Shown piece by piece: positions 10,361 through 62,000 of a DNA stretch of 64,000 nt (positions are counted from its first letter, which is position 1; each line of letters opens with the position of its first letter). Source of the stretch: Stictocephala bisonia (taxonomy: Eukaryota; Arthropoda; Insecta; Hemiptera; Membracidae); the NCBI GenBank assembly GCA_035578905.1, contig JAQJVL010002742.1:19146-83145 (forward strand). The letters run 5' to 3'. Under the pieces are notes generated by a model. It searched no databases. It saw nothing but the letters and a program-made list of their open reading frames with translations, and was not told the DNA's origin. The position numbers and the translations under genes are program-made.

Positions 10361-10631
10361 GAAGGGTTTATTAAAAAATTATAGTCAATGCTCTGCCTCA
10401 CTTTTTGGGGAAAATAAATTCTTTATCTCCAGGGCGTAGCTTACGAGGAAGCTCTCACAAAGGCGTTAGGCTTAGACCTCTGGACGCAAAAATGGAACAA
10501 GGCACTGGAGTAGACGAATGTTCAGAACTGAATAGTAGCATATACAATTCTAACTTTGAATCGAAAACGTGGGCTAATTTTGAAATGAAACATAATTTTT
10601 AAGACCGAGGCAGGTTAAAAAATCTGAGAGG

Positions 10632-13530
10632 ATGACACCAGGAATTTCCTTAGATGCAGGTGTTAGTAATAAAAAGGGAAATTTCACTATTTTCCACCAG
10701 AACATCTGTGGGATTCGAACTAATAAAGACCTACTAGAAATACACTTGGAGAGTGATCGCCCTGATGTAATTTGCTTATCTGAGCACAATCTATCGGAAT
10801 TGCAGTTTGAGTCTTTTTCTCTTTTAGATTATGAGAGCGTGTCGGCTTTTTGTTGCCAATCTCGGAAAAAGGATGGAATATGCATCCTGGCAAAGAGTGG
10901 TGTTGTTTATGAACGCATTGATGTGTCTCGGTTTGTTCAGAGAGTTCTTGTCAATTATCTGCTGTAAATATCCAGCGTTGTGATGGTGAGAGTGTTATGA
11001 TTATCACTGTCTACAGAATTCTTGGATATAACTGTGAAGAATTCTTCGCTTGATTGGTGAGTGTCTTGATAGAATAGCTCGACGAAGTCATAAACTTATC
11101 ATCATTGGAGACTTCAATATAGTTGTGTTGAGTGGATCAAGTTTCCAGCAGACATTTCATTCATATCATGAAAACCTTTGGACTAAGACATATAATAACC
11201 TTTTATACCAGAGAGTTTAAGGGCTCAAGAACTGCAATTGATAATATCTTTACAAACATTGACTCTTGTTTGATAAGGATCAACGTGTTTGTAACTGCAT
11301 TGTTAGATCATCATGGTCAGGAAGCTGTGATCCAACTCTCAGATAGATCCACACCCATGCCTAGGTTTAGATTGACCCGAAGGATAATATCTTGTAATAT
11401 TGAAACATTCAGGCGTTATCTAAACAATGAGACATGGAGTAGTGTGTTTAGCCTAGAGGATTTCATTGATAAATTCAATGGATTTACAAAGCAACTTTCT
11501 TACTACTTTGAAGTTACTTTTCCTGTGGTAAAAATAAAATACACACTTTTAATTCATCTAGTAAAGTAACTACTTTGAGTCCTGAACTTCTAGAACTCAG
11601 GGACCAGCTAAAATTTCCCCATTTACTTACGAAGGACTTATAATCATCTTATCCCTCTTGGATGGCATACAGAAGGTTAAGACGTTCTTATAAAAGTGCA
11701 ATAAGGAAGTTTAAGTCAGATCAGCTGCTGAATAAGCTCTAAATCAACAAATAAGTCGAAAACCATTTGGAGTCTAATTAATCGCAGTAAGGCTTCCAGA
11801 GGGGAAAATACTGTTGACATCACATTGCTCGATTCTGAAGGTAATGAAGTCACGGATCCTGTTAGGGTTCCCAATATGTTTAATGACTTCTATTCGAATA
11901 TTGGTCAATACTGTGACACCGGTGATGATATTGGCCTGAGCGAGTATGCACAATCTTCTACACTAGCATTTGTTACCAACACATTATTCTTGTTTCCAAC
12001 TACAGAGCAAGAAGTATTGCATGTAATACTCTCTTTAAAATCTAATTCATCATTTGGTAATGATAATTTCTTGTCCAAGCTTTTCAAACAGATCCATGAT
12101 TTGATTTCTTTCCCGGTTTCTTTTCTGATTAATTTGCCATTTTCTGAGGGTGAATTTCCTAATTCACTAAAACACGCCTTAGTCTACTACCCTCTGCACA
12201 AGAGGGGAGAGAAGAATATTTGTAGCAATTTCAAGCCGATCTTATTGGTTACCATCTTTTCCAAAATATTTGAGAGAATATTTCTGGATAGGCTGTTGTC
12301 ATTTCTGATGAGGAATGATGTACTTTCTCCAAGTCAGTTTGGTTTCACAAAAGGAAGATCAACTACGGACGCAATCAACTCCATTACTTCTTTTTTAGCA
12401 CAGGCTCAAGACTCAGGTGATTCGACTTTGTAATTATTTTTCGATTCGACCAAGGCTTACGATATGGTCGATCAGAGTGTTTTGCTAAGAAAGCTCCATA
12501 TAATTGGCATTAGAGGTGTGTCGTACTCTTGGATGTCTTCTTATTTATGTGGGAGAACACAATCAGTTCAGGTACTTTTTTTGGACAGCCTTGGCTGTCA
12601 AAGATTAGCCTCATCAAAATCAACTGAGGTAATAAGAGAAGACCTGCAGGGTTCGGTATTCGAACCAATTCTGTTCCTCTTGTTTGTGAGTATCTCCCAA
12701 AGTGTATTAACAGTGCCAATGCCCAAATTTGTCTTTTTGCAGACAATACTTCCCTTACAGTCAAAGCCCCAAATCAACTGGATCTCATGTCTCTGGCTTT
12801 TAAAGAAGCGTATAAAATAGCTCAGTGGTTTCAGCAGAATCAGCTACAACTGAATAGTGAGAAAATTCGACTGATTAATGTTTCGATCAGGAGTTCACAG
12901 AATTTAGAACGGAATAAATTCCATCTAGGGGATGAAGAGATCTCTTCTTGTGACTCTTTAAAGTTTCTTGGTGTTTACATTGACACCAAACTAAACTTCC
13001 ATGATCATATTAAGCTCGTCTGCAAGAAATTAAGCTGAGGGGTTTTCGTTATACGAAACTTATCAAAGTTTGCTGATGCCAGAGTAACCATAGCTGCTAT
13101 GGACCAATCAACTCTTTTCTTATATATGCCGTTGTTATTTGGGGATGTGAAATTTCACGCACAAAAATTGTTTTCAAACTCCAGAAAAGGGCATTCTGAG
13201 CGGTTTTTGGGAAACCTTGAAGAACTTTGTGTAAGTCACTTTTTAAGGAGGCCAAAGTTTTAACGTTCCCATCAATTTATATCTTAAACTGCGTAACATT
13301 TGTTCATAACCACCTTCACCTTTTCAAACCAAATAATCCCCAACATCGTCACAATCTTTGTCACACCAATATAATTAAAATCCCTGCCCATAGAACTAGC
13401 TTTTTTTGAAAATCATTTATTAATCAGTGGCATTAAACTTTACAATGCTCTCCCAGCCTCTATGAAAGTAAAAACAAGGCCGCATTTTGATAGGGTGGTT
13501 TAGAGGGTTTTGATGCAGCGGGCCTATTAC
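10632..13530 (+). pseudogene. LINE ORF2 remnant: endonuclease and reverse transcriptase
   Basis: Successive frames give the endonuclease motifs IFHQNICGIRTN and CLSEHNL (10680-10800), IIIGDFNI (11098-11125) and RTAIDNIFTN (about 11230-11260). RT pieces follow from about 11825: SKIFERIFLDRLL, SPSQFGFTKGRST, TKAYDMVDQSVLL (12450-12485) and the palm motif LFADNTSL (about 12730), then FLGVYIDTKLNFHDHI. The catalytic FADD has become FADN. Several frameshifts and stops are present. The C-terminal tail fades at about 13530. Confidence 0.75.
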
Positions 13531-13770
13531 AGTGTCAGGGATTTTGTTGAATGCGCTGATCATACTGGTTTAAGCTAAGGTGAAAAGCCACCTGTATAAG
13601 CTGTAGTTTGTGTTAGAAGTAACACAAGTTTAGTCTTATTTTAATTATTCTGACTATGTTAATGTTACCATATTCAATTGATTTAGGTTATTTTTAATCA
13701 CCTAATGTAATTTATTGTTAACGCTATTTTGCAGTGTTATTCTGTTGTCAATAAAGAATTTCTGAGTTCT

Positions 13771-14335
13771 GCATATACCTTGCAATATTCATGTTCAGGA
13801 AAAATTCTGCACAATTTTAGTACCCACAAAGCTATATTTTCAAACAAAAATATTTATTAATTTTTCCTCAATTTTGTAACTGTCACTGCTTTTGTGTTAT
13901 AAAAACCAATCATAGCTATTCTTGTTTCTCAGTTTTTTATCTACTATGAAAAAAAATTCAGTGAAAAAAATCGACAAGGCCCCTGTTCTATGTAATAACC
14001 TAACACTTATCCATTCCTAACATAGGCCTAGGCCTTGTTACATTTTTCATACAATTGACATATTATTCTAAATAGTCCAATGCGATTGCTATTGAGCTAA
14101 ACATTTAATGAAATGAGGATATTCTGGCCAAAACATTGTTTTCAAAGTGCTGTTTTCATAATATTAAAAAAAAAACATTTTTTTACAAAACCCATTTTAT
14201 ACAATTGATGATTACTTGACTACTTTTGATATATTATGTAATTTTTTGCTGGAAATATTTGTATAGTTTTCTATTATTTAATTGCTATGTTATATATATT
14301 TATTTAATTGACCAACTCATAACCGTTACTATATA
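13771..14335. other. Anonymous AT-rich spacer
   Basis: Nothing coding is recognised. It contains A/T runs and lies between the decayed LINE and the hairpin element. Confidence 0.4.
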
Positions 14336-14428
14336 CTAAAGCTTCCGGTAACGACAGTGTCAAGTTGCAGTATTTATATCACCAGACGTTTTGCCCATGC
14401 TGTGATGTGGCATCCACACACACACACG

Positions 14429-14492
<64 letters not shown>

Positions 14493-14703
14493 ACACACAC
14501 ACACATATCTCTGAAACCACTGAGATTTAATTAATGAGATACGGTGCATGGAGCGGAAGAAGCTCGCCCAGTCACAGGATTACATCACCAATAAGATCAG
14601 TCTCAGAGATATCACTGAAGATGCCACAACACAGCATGGGCAAAACCTTTGGTGATATAAATATTGTAAATAACACCTTGACAGGGCTACCGGAAGCTTT
14701 AGT
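14336..14703. repeat. Hairpin element enclosing a microsatellite
   Basis: The left arm 14336-14412 starts TAAAGCTTCCGGTA and the right arm ends TACCGGAAGCTTTA near 14703. The arms also share GTGATATAAATA, GGGCAAAAC and GATGCCAC blocks in inverse order. An inner pair ATATCTCTGA / TCAGAGATAT (14505-14514 and 14602-14611) is perfect. The right arm carries CTGAAGATGCCAC...GGGCAAAAC, resembling ends of Penelope-like elements seen elsewhere here. Confidence 0.7.
14414..14506. repeat. (CA)n microsatellite
   Basis: About 90 bases of CA dinucleotide repeat, with one GTCA break near 14428 and one CAGA near 14488. It lies in the loop of the hairpin element. Confidence 0.95.
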
Positions 14704-15034
14704 TTTTAGTAATGACACCGGCTGCTTAAGTCTATGAGTTAACTTATCTCCAATTTTTTTAAATATATATATAACAATTTTATTGTTTTCTATTTGACCA
14801 TGCTATTGTATATTTATTTTCCTAGTTTATTCTAATATCTGTATTTATTAAAAATCATTTTGTATGACAAAAATATGTATATGGCTATTTGAGCATGTTG
14901 ATTGTGTTAAGATAAAATAAAGATTCTTGATATTTTAGCTAAACTCTTTAAAGTTTGTGTATATTTTTTCAGATTCCATGCAGTCCTGACCAGTTTATAG
15001 TGAAGAAATGTCTTGCCCATAATATATACAAACA

Positions 15035-54401
<39,367 letters not shown>

Positions 54402-55531
54402 TCACAATGTGCAATAATAATAAGGAAGTCTTGCCTTTTACATATAATTACCTGCATTGAACATGTAATTAATAACTGTAAATAATATTCGGGTCTTTAA
54501 AACTATGGTCTTCTGAATTGAATTGTACCAAAGAGTTACATGATTCAAAACTAATTTAGAGCTTCAGATTTTCGAGTACTCTTAAAGAGTAGTTTTACAA
54601 TTTTGGCCGAGCAAATGTAAAATGGTATCAAAATCATTCGATTTAAATAATGTTCTATACATATGTCTATTACATGCTCTGTATCTGCCTGTCATACGCT
54701 TTTTATAAGATTTTGATCTCTATCTTTTTTAGAGCCCAGCTTGGGGGGGAAATAATTTCTAAACCCCTACTTTTAAGTACTTTTGCCATGAGTTGTACAT
54801 ATCCTAAATTATTATGAAGTTGTCCAAATTTATGACCAAACAGAAATTGATAATTTTTGACAGAACATTTGTTATAATACAAAATGATAATTAATTACTA
54901 ATGACATGCCTATTTCAACCCTAGCTCCGGTTGAATCTCTTCTGAGGTAGTAAATTTCAACATAAACAATAATGTAAATTTACATTAAAATCATGTTCTG
55001 ATCTGCAGATCAGGTAACTTTGAAAAGTAGATCGAGGAATACAATGATCCGTATAGTAAGAAGCTGTTAATTTACATAACTTTTGAAATGTTACAAATCC
55101 AGAAGATCATAAATGTTACATTGGATTTTACTTGTTTATTCAATTACATTAAGAAATAATAAAATATTTTTAAATGCCAAAATTTGAGCTTTGTAGTTTT
55201 AAGTAATACGTACTTAATATATATATTAGTCAGATATTCTTGCAGGGTTGAATATTTGATAATTGTAAAATAGCAGTATTAAATAGTTCTATCACATTAG
55301 CAATAAGAAGTAAAAAAATTATTTCAAAAGATAACTTTTAAATAGGTAATTTATCTTGTTCTCGATATGAAAGTTCCAAACATGTACATGAGTTTTATGT
55401 AAATTTGCATTTAATTTGTGTTCAAGTGTACAAGTCAAGTATGTGTCTTGAACATTCATATTTTGAGTTAGTATAATTTTACTGTACATTGAGTTCACAT
55501 ATTTAATAAAATACAGATATAGTTAGTAGGA
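54402..55531. other. Glycerol kinase 3' UTR and downstream flank
   Basis: AT-rich with no ORF. It should include the GK 3' UTR. AATAAA-like words occur but none can be chosen as the poly(A) signal from sequence alone. Confidence 0.45.
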
Positions 55532-55585
55532 AAGATAGCTTCAGAAACTTGTCTTAGAAGATAAGTCCACTAAACCCTGACAACC
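55532..55585 (-). repeat. PLE-2 end fragment
   Basis: AGCTTCAGAAACTTGTCTTA GAAGATAAGTCCACTAA resembles the PLE-2 terminus (compare 40195-40240). Confidence 0.5.
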
Positions 55586-55839
55586 AAACCATTGTTGTGT
55601 TATGTGTTTTTGTCTTTTATATATTCTTTACATAATTTTATTTAAAAACGCCTGTATACAATTTAGAATTAACAATATTATAAAAGCAGTTGTAGCCAGA
55701 GCCATGAAATGCACAAGAGGGGCAGTTTGGTATGGTGTAGTAGGGATATAAGGAGGTAGGCGAAGGCTGGTTAGTTAATAGTGATGGGACAAACAACAGA
55801 ATTAAACAATCAGTTTTACATTTTTTAATTTTAGGTTAG

Positions 55840-56560
55840 GTCAAAGGGCACCAGGCCAGGAAAGTATATTAGGAGAGATAGGACATCAGCAATTTTACCT
55901 CAGAGTATGATTTAGCTTCAACTGTTGTTGGGTTGGTGGCAGTGGTGGGGGTTGTATATGGACAGAGCAATGCTCAGGTTTCCAGTTATAATCCTAGCAA
56001 CAAAAAAATCTTGCAAAACCTGTCCTATTCATCTCTTAGTCTAATCATTTACCAGCTCCACGACTTCCTTACCTACATGATACCTGGAAATCATTCCTGG
56101 GACTCAACTAACAATCAACCAACTTCTGTGCCAACATTGCCATACTCAATCGGTCTTACCAGTTAAACCCTCCGTAAGCGCACAAATGGCCATAGGCATG
56201 ATTGCAAAGTCCAATTCCTGAAAAACCTATCTGCCTATTTCCATTCCGTACCAATAGTTCCCAAAAAAGAATGGAATTAGTACACAAACAGATAACTAAA
56301 GCCCGTAAACCTCCTAATCTGAATATCAAACAGATCACTAATCACTTCCTTCCTACCCATCCACAATCAGCAAACTTCAAAATTTGAATTTTACTCTGTG
56401 TATATATAATTTCCACCACTACACAACGGTTTAAGCTGATTCAGTCTACTCGCCTGATAAAAGTACCAGTGGCACTGAAAACTTGTGAAAAGTGTGTTGT
56501 ACCTATATTTGTTTATTACTGCAAGGCATTAGTGGACTTCTTCTGAGGTAAGTTTACTGT
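55840..56560. mobile_element. PLE-2 head-to-head remnant
   Basis: 55840-55960 is an antisense terminus (AAAGGGCACCAGGCCAGGAA, AGGACATCAGCAA). From about 55970 a + strand copy of the linker/nuclease region follows, with stops, reading SSYNPSNKK, LVLIIYQLHDF-like residues and NHSWDSTN. It runs to the end motif CGCCTGATAAAAGTACCAGT (56451) and TTAGTGGACTTCTTCTGAGG. Confidence 0.65.
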
Positions 56561-56562
56561 TA

Positions 56563-56749
56563 TATCTAAAATCTTGGTCTTCTGAATCCAACCCTGTCAA
56601 AGGATTATGTACATTATATACATAGGCCAACGTTTCGGACTGAATGTTGAGTCCCATCTTCAAGGCTGACGTGAGCTGAGTCCGCAACTCAAGTGTTCAT
56701 ACACAATCCTTTGACGCTGTCGGATCCAGAAGACCAAGATTATAGATAT
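56563..56749. repeat. Hairpin with Penelope-type core
   Basis: Inverted arms ATCTTGGTCTTCTGAATCC ... CAAAGGATT (56571-56606) and AATCCTTTGACGCTGTCGGA ... AGACCAAGAT (56706-56740). Between them, on the - strand, is TTGAAGATGGGACT...AGTCCGAAACGTTGG (56630-56663), the kind of motif seen at ends of Penelope-like elements. Confidence 0.75.
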
Positions 56750-57062
56750 GGTTATGACAACCATGGAAGTTTAATCATGAAATTTACTGCTATCCTATCT
56801 CTCCACATTATGTAATTTGTAATTATTTCTCCAATCTGATTAAGCGCACTTGTTATTATAAATAAATCATAGTCAAACTAATGAAGTATAAAAAACAACC
56901 ATATGTTCAGGTGTGATATTCGTCAACTCTACTGAACTGAATGAGCTGTTTTTATTTAGTTTCTGAGCTAAAAGAAATGTTATTTTTCAAAATATGTTGT
57001 CTTTAAAAAAACACACCATTTTTGTTGCAGACATATGCTGATTTTAAGACCTGGTTTTCATT

Positions 57063-57208
57063 TAAGGACCTTTTCCGTTAATTCACTACCACTACTTTAG
57101 TTAGGTTATGTTAGATTTGGTTATGTTGTGTTAGGTTATATTAGGTTTGGTTATATTAGGTTAACCTAAGTTATGGTTATATTAGTGAATTAATGGAAAA
57201 TATCCTTA
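57063..57208. repeat. TTAGG-type hairpin
   Basis: TAAGGACCTTTTCCGTTAAT at the left pairs with ATTAATGGAAAATATCCTTA at the right with three mismatches. The loop is rich in TTAGGTTATG. Third member of the class at 8136 and 19794. Confidence 0.7.
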
Positions 57209-57766
57209 TTTAGTTCCCAATTTGAGGTTTCATCCTATTTTAGTTGTGGTAATGAATTAACTAATATTAGTCTATTTGTGAACAGAAAAGACTGTATTAT
57301 TAGTCAAGCAGCAGAAAGACTAACATTAGTTAGTAATTAGTCAGTTATTTATTTTATTTTACAGAGAAAATCATATTTATCACAAATAAGAAACTGACCA
57401 TTGTGTTGCATTCGAGGTGGTCATATTGATCCAGTAAAAAATATTTACTAATGTTTCAAAATATAAAATTACCATACAGCAGGAAACATAACTTGGTTAG
57501 TTAGTTATTAAAACGATTCCGTTAGTCTACTGCTAGTCAGCTAATCTCCCACACAGTAATCTACAAATCTGACCCATGACCCTTGCTATATCTGCTGAGT
57601 TATATAATATACAGGTTTTTTTTACATTTTTCAAAATTGATTCTTGAAAGACCTTACCTTCTTTTATTGAACAGTAAATACATATTATAGTAGATATTTT
57701 ATAACAGCTAAAAGTCTCCAATTGTTATGTTGTTTTTGAATATTGTATATAAAGGTTTTTTTTTTT

Positions 57767-57864
57767 TATTTAAAAACTTCACTCGCACTGAGTCACTACA
57801 CTAGCAACCCGTGGTTATTTAAAAACTTCACTCGCACTGAGTCACTACACTAGCAACCCGTGGT
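57767..57864 (+). repeat. 49-bp perfect tandem duplication
   Basis: The unit beginning TATTTAAAAACTTCACTCGC and ending GCAACCCGTGGT occurs twice without a difference (57767-57815 and 57816-57864). Confidence 0.95.
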
Positions 57865-58654
57865 ATATATGTTGCACTATATACAATGATAGGTTCATTT
57901 ATTACTAAAAGTGAAATAAATGTTGCAAGCTAACCTATAAATTGCAGAATATCTCATGTTATGGGATTTCTTAGTAAAAATATTATTGAGGTAATAAATT
58001 AAAATTTTTACATGCAATTTAATTATTATGTTGAAATTTAGATGACTGTGATAATTAAACTGTTTATATTGATTTATTTTGTTTTCAACCAATATTGAAC
58101 TGTAACTGCCACTCAAAAGTATATTTTGGATTTATAACAATGTCTTTAAAAAGTACGTTTTACATAATAATTAATACAGTAGGCTCTTGGTTATATAAGG
58201 TAAATGAGACCGAGACCATCTATGATACACAAAACTCTGATTTTAACACGCTATGGTAAAAAATATGAAAAAGCCATGAAAATGTACATGTATTATACGA
58301 AAAATCCACAAAGTAAATATAGTGGCAGTCTTGTAAGAAAGTAGAAACATCAAAAGGTTTATTAACATAGGGTGTTGAAATGTCAATAGTAAGTATTATA
58401 TTTTAAAAGTTTGAAACTCGAGAAAAAAATTGCAATAATAGTATTTAATGGTAAAGGTCTAGAAATAATGTCCATAGTCATTATTATATGGCTGGGAAAT
58501 TTCTTCTAAAATAATCTTTGTTGACAACTAATGCAGAGCATCCTTCATGTTAACAATCGCTGATATCATTATTTCATTCACCTACGATTGTTTTCACAAT
58601 TTGGTTTTATTTGCCAGGTACCGTTCAGTCCATTTACCAAACGATGTTATCGTA
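57865..58654. other. Anonymous AT-rich DNA
   Basis: No feature recognised. Confidence 0.4.
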
Positions 58655-58818
58655 TTTTATTTTTTTTAACTTCACTCACCAGTTGACATGGGCCTACAAG
58701 CCTGTGTGTCAACTTTATTCAACGAGTGAAGTACAGACCCTTGACTCAGTGGGGATTCAAATCTTGGAGCCTGCCCTCCACAGTCCAAAGCCTTATCCAC
58801 TGAGCCACCACACCGGCA
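58655..58818 (-). mobile_element. tRNA-derived SINE, copy 2 (antisense)
   Basis: Reverse complement of the SINE at 18360: a T-run, TTCACTCACCAGTTGACATG, CAACGAGTGAAGTA, box B GATTCAAATC inverse and box A CCACTGAGCCACC. Box B carries one or two changes. Confidence 0.82.
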
Positions 58819-60574
58819 ACTCAGTGGTGCTATTTAACCTGCCATCTAACGCAATGTGCATTACACTCTTACTATTGCAGGAAACCATTTATCACTTTAA
58901 CGGAACAAAATTACTGTATCACTACCACATTTGTCGTATACATTGGCGACAGAAACAATGATCGATTCATCATTTAAATTTTATTACAAGACAAACAACT
59001 CTCTTCCATTTAGCACTCATATCATATCAAAACATTGTAATTAAATAAATATTACACAGTAACAGCAATTACAGCAATATAAGTAAATATTGAGTAGTAA
59101 ACTCAAAAAAGTCAACAAAACAATCACATTTACAACGAGCACAATTGAATAAGCTAATGGTGTCAGGTGGCTATGTGTCATAAATGAATGCATTTGGGTG
59201 GGTCAATTATTCCTAGAATTTGTACTGTGTCGGCCCTGGGGTGATTTGACCTAGGACCAACAGCCAATAGAGAGAGACACAGATTACTTGATAAATGAAT
59301 AAATCTTGTGTTGTTCTGTAGTAGTCCTTTTATTAATAGTTAAATTTTTATTTTATATATTCTGATGACTTTCTTGGTTTACACGGAGGCTCGGTTGATC
59401 AGGATTTGAATAACCGAGAGTAAACTGTAGTTTCATAATATCTTCTAGTTACTTATCATAGGATATAATAATTAAAACAAGTGTTCACCATAAAAATGTT
59501 CAATTAGTTGAATAGATAGAGAAGTGCTAGTTTGTCAAAATGGTTGTAAACAAAACATCTGTTTACATCCATATGTTTAAGAAACAGGTATACTCACTTT
59601 AATTTCCTTAGTCTTTCAATGTTACTAGTTACAGTATAAGGAAAATGAATCGGGAGATTCACAGTAACTCATTCTGAATTAAGTGTATTAAAAACAACTA
59701 CGTTTCTGCAACAAGTGTTTAATCAAGGATGTGTGTAGCCACCTAAATTTAGGCAATCGCCACCAATAGGAGATCACTAACTGTCTAGTTGTAGTGTAGA
59801 GCACTAACTGTCTAGATGTAGGCACACATGTTACTTTTAGGGTTATATGGTAGAAAAGTTCTTGAAAATATAAATTAAATTATGCCTGTATATTACTCAA
59901 AACTGGCTTGTCAACTGGGCCACTTCCAACTGCCACTTGTATAGTAAAATGAAGGTTATTTTTTAAAAGGCTTATTTTATGTATTGATATATTTTATCAT
60001 TTTAAATAGGACCATTGATTTAATTCCATAATACTCACTAATTTTGTTGGGTCACTAATTTGTACAAAAACCAATAATAATTATGTACTTCTATATATCA
60101 ATCATAATTTGTTATCTCAAACTATGTGTTTCATGTGAATTTATTTTGGTTATTTTCATTTTTGTAACCGATTATGAAAGAGCTCTTCATTTCACTAAAT
60201 GTTAAATATTCATTTAAAATAATTCATTAAATAACTAAATGTTCAATAGTTTTAGATTACAACATATTATTTAGGTGATTGTTATTATGTGTTTTGCATT
60301 GGTTTCAGTATAAGTGTTAATTATGTTTTTGATATCTCCTCGAGTTGTGTTGTGAAAGCAATATTGTCTGTACATATATATGTATTTTATTTGCTGTGTC
60401 GTGGAAATGTATAATAAATGTGATCAGGCTTTCATATTTCCCTTTTTTTGGTTGAAAAAAATGTTTACAATATGTATGTTTTTGATTAGATAATTGGTAA
60501 TTAAGATTGATTACATTTTTATCACTTAGTGAAAGTTATCAAAAATGCCAGCGAATTCACTCTCATGATAGAGG
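58819..60574. other. Anonymous AT-rich DNA
   Basis: No gene seen. AACTGTCTAG occurs twice near 59780-59815. Confidence 0.4.
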
Positions 60575-60670
60575 ATTATGAAATGAAATGAAATACGTCT
60601 TTATTAAATCAGGCAAAGTTGGGACTAAAAAGTTCCTTCTTCCACTTAACCTGAAAACTTTAAGGCATTG
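60575..60670 (-). mobile_element. LINE 3' tail fragment
   Basis: ATGAAATGAAATGAAATACG followed by TCTTTATT and CAGGCAAAGTTGGGAC. Read on the - strand this is an AATAAAGA...TTTCATTTCATTTCAT end, typical of LINE 3' tails with a short simple repeat. Confidence 0.5.
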
Positions 60671-60769
60671 CAGTTTTTGTGTTATAGATATTTTGGACAT
60701 CATATTTTTATATATTTCTCCTTAAACAATGGTTTTTGAAGAATTAGTAAAATTAATTATGTTGTGTAG

Positions 60770-60905
60770 GAAGTGAACCGAGAATGGGCCTTGTCAAATA
60801 GCAGAAAATCAGATAAGGTTGAAATTCCACGTAAAGTTGTAGGTCTTGGTTGCTCTAGCTCTTGGGTTATTATATATGGCTTTTTCTCAGGAACAATAAA
60901 TCTTA
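60770..60905 (+). repeat. Dispersed repeat A, copy 3
   Basis: AGAAAATCAG...AAATTCCACGTAAAGTTGTAGGTC...GGGTTATTA...CTCAGGAACAATAAATC parallels 15685-15785. Confidence 0.6.
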
Positions 60906-60986
60906 GTAACAATGACCACAGTCGTTCATCACTCTCATTTGCCCCTCATATTTGTCCACATCAGTGTCTTACTAATGCATAAATTT

Positions 60987-61100
60987 TAGGTTAGGTTAAA
61001 GGGCACTAGGCCAGGAATTCTTACTTTAGGAGAGATAGGACATCAGCAAACTTACCTTGGAGGACGTCCACTAACACACACAATAGTAGTAAACAAGAAA
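60987..61100 (-). repeat. PLE-2 end
   Basis: GGTTAAAGGGCACTAGGCCA ... GATAGGACATCAGCAAACTT ... CACTAACACACAC, antisense terminus of the family. Confidence 0.7.
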
Positions 61101-61336
61101 TAGAATCGCACTAGGGGTTACCCCTGAGTACTTAGCGTACCAACCTCCGTTACTCGCTGCATATCAGCCTCAGCCTGTGACTTTTGACTACAACTAATAG
61201 AAAGTTAATTGTTTAACTTACAATCACAATATTACATTTAAATTTTAAATACAGTATCTCACAAACATCACTTGAGTTGCTACCTATTTATTAATATAAA
61301 CACTCATTGCTTAACCTATTTCAAACGTGTTTATTT

Positions 61337-61338
<2 letters not shown>

Positions 61339-61375
<37 letters not shown>

Positions 61376-61460
61376 GCTGAAGATTAATTAAAATAAGTGC
61401 ATTAGATTACCATTGAAACCTTCAAGTCCAGTATAGCAGAACTCTACATGTGAATAAAAC
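61339..61460 (-). repeat. Poly(T)-headed repeat C, copy 2
   Basis: A T-run of about 33 then ACAGCTGAAGATTAATTAAA and CATTGAAACCTTCAAGTCCAG. See 35357. Confidence 0.55.
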
Positions 61461-61810
61461 CATGCTTACAACCTTCCTGGTTAAAAATGTTGAAAGATCT
61501 ATCCTCCTCAATATTACAAACACCATTGTTTACATTCCAACAGCTGTTCAACATTTTGGAAATCGTTGTTCACATTTGAACAGCTGTTACTTTCGATTCA
61601 TTTAAATCTCTCCATGTTATTCTTATGGCCGAAAAATGTACTTTAAGGGCTTCACATTCACTTCAGAGTGAAAATATTAAAGAATTGAGATCTTATTGCA
61701 CAACTACGAACAGAGGCAAATATTTAGACACCTTACCCGTTTAACTTAGTTAATAAATAAGGGAGGAGTTGTGTTGACAACAAACATCTTCATGTATTAC
61801 ATATAAAGAT

Positions 61811-62000
61811 TAGCACAAATTTTCTGTGCCACTGGTACTTTCTTCATGTGAGTAGAGAGAGAGAGAGACTCCAGTGACAGTGGCACAGAAAATTTGTGTT
61901 AATGTGATTTTATGTTTTGTTTACTACCGGTACTACTGTGGTGTTAGTGGACTTGTCTTCTAAGGTAAGTTTGCTGTAGCCTATCTCTCCTAATATACTA
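61811..62000. repeat. PLE-2 palindromic ends
   Basis: CACAAATTTTCTGTGCCACT at the left and AGTGGCACAGAAAATTTGTG at the right flank a short (GA)n loop. The right arm continues into TTAGTGGACTTGTCTTCTAA and CCTATCTCTCCTAATATACT. Confidence 0.75.

Larger units (their letters stand above)
8424..13770 (+). mobile_element. Decayed non-LTR retrotransposon with Ulp1/SGNH ORF1
   Basis: Collinear + strand remnants in the order coiled coil, Ulp1-like domain, SGNH esterase, AP endonuclease, RT, and a 3' UTR ending near CAATAAAGAATTTCTGAG (13750-13767). Stops and frameshifts interrupt all parts. Uniform orientation and the expected LINE order suggest one old element, although a composite cannot be excluded. 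It differs in sequence from the intact LINE at 1849-6115. Confidence 0.7.
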
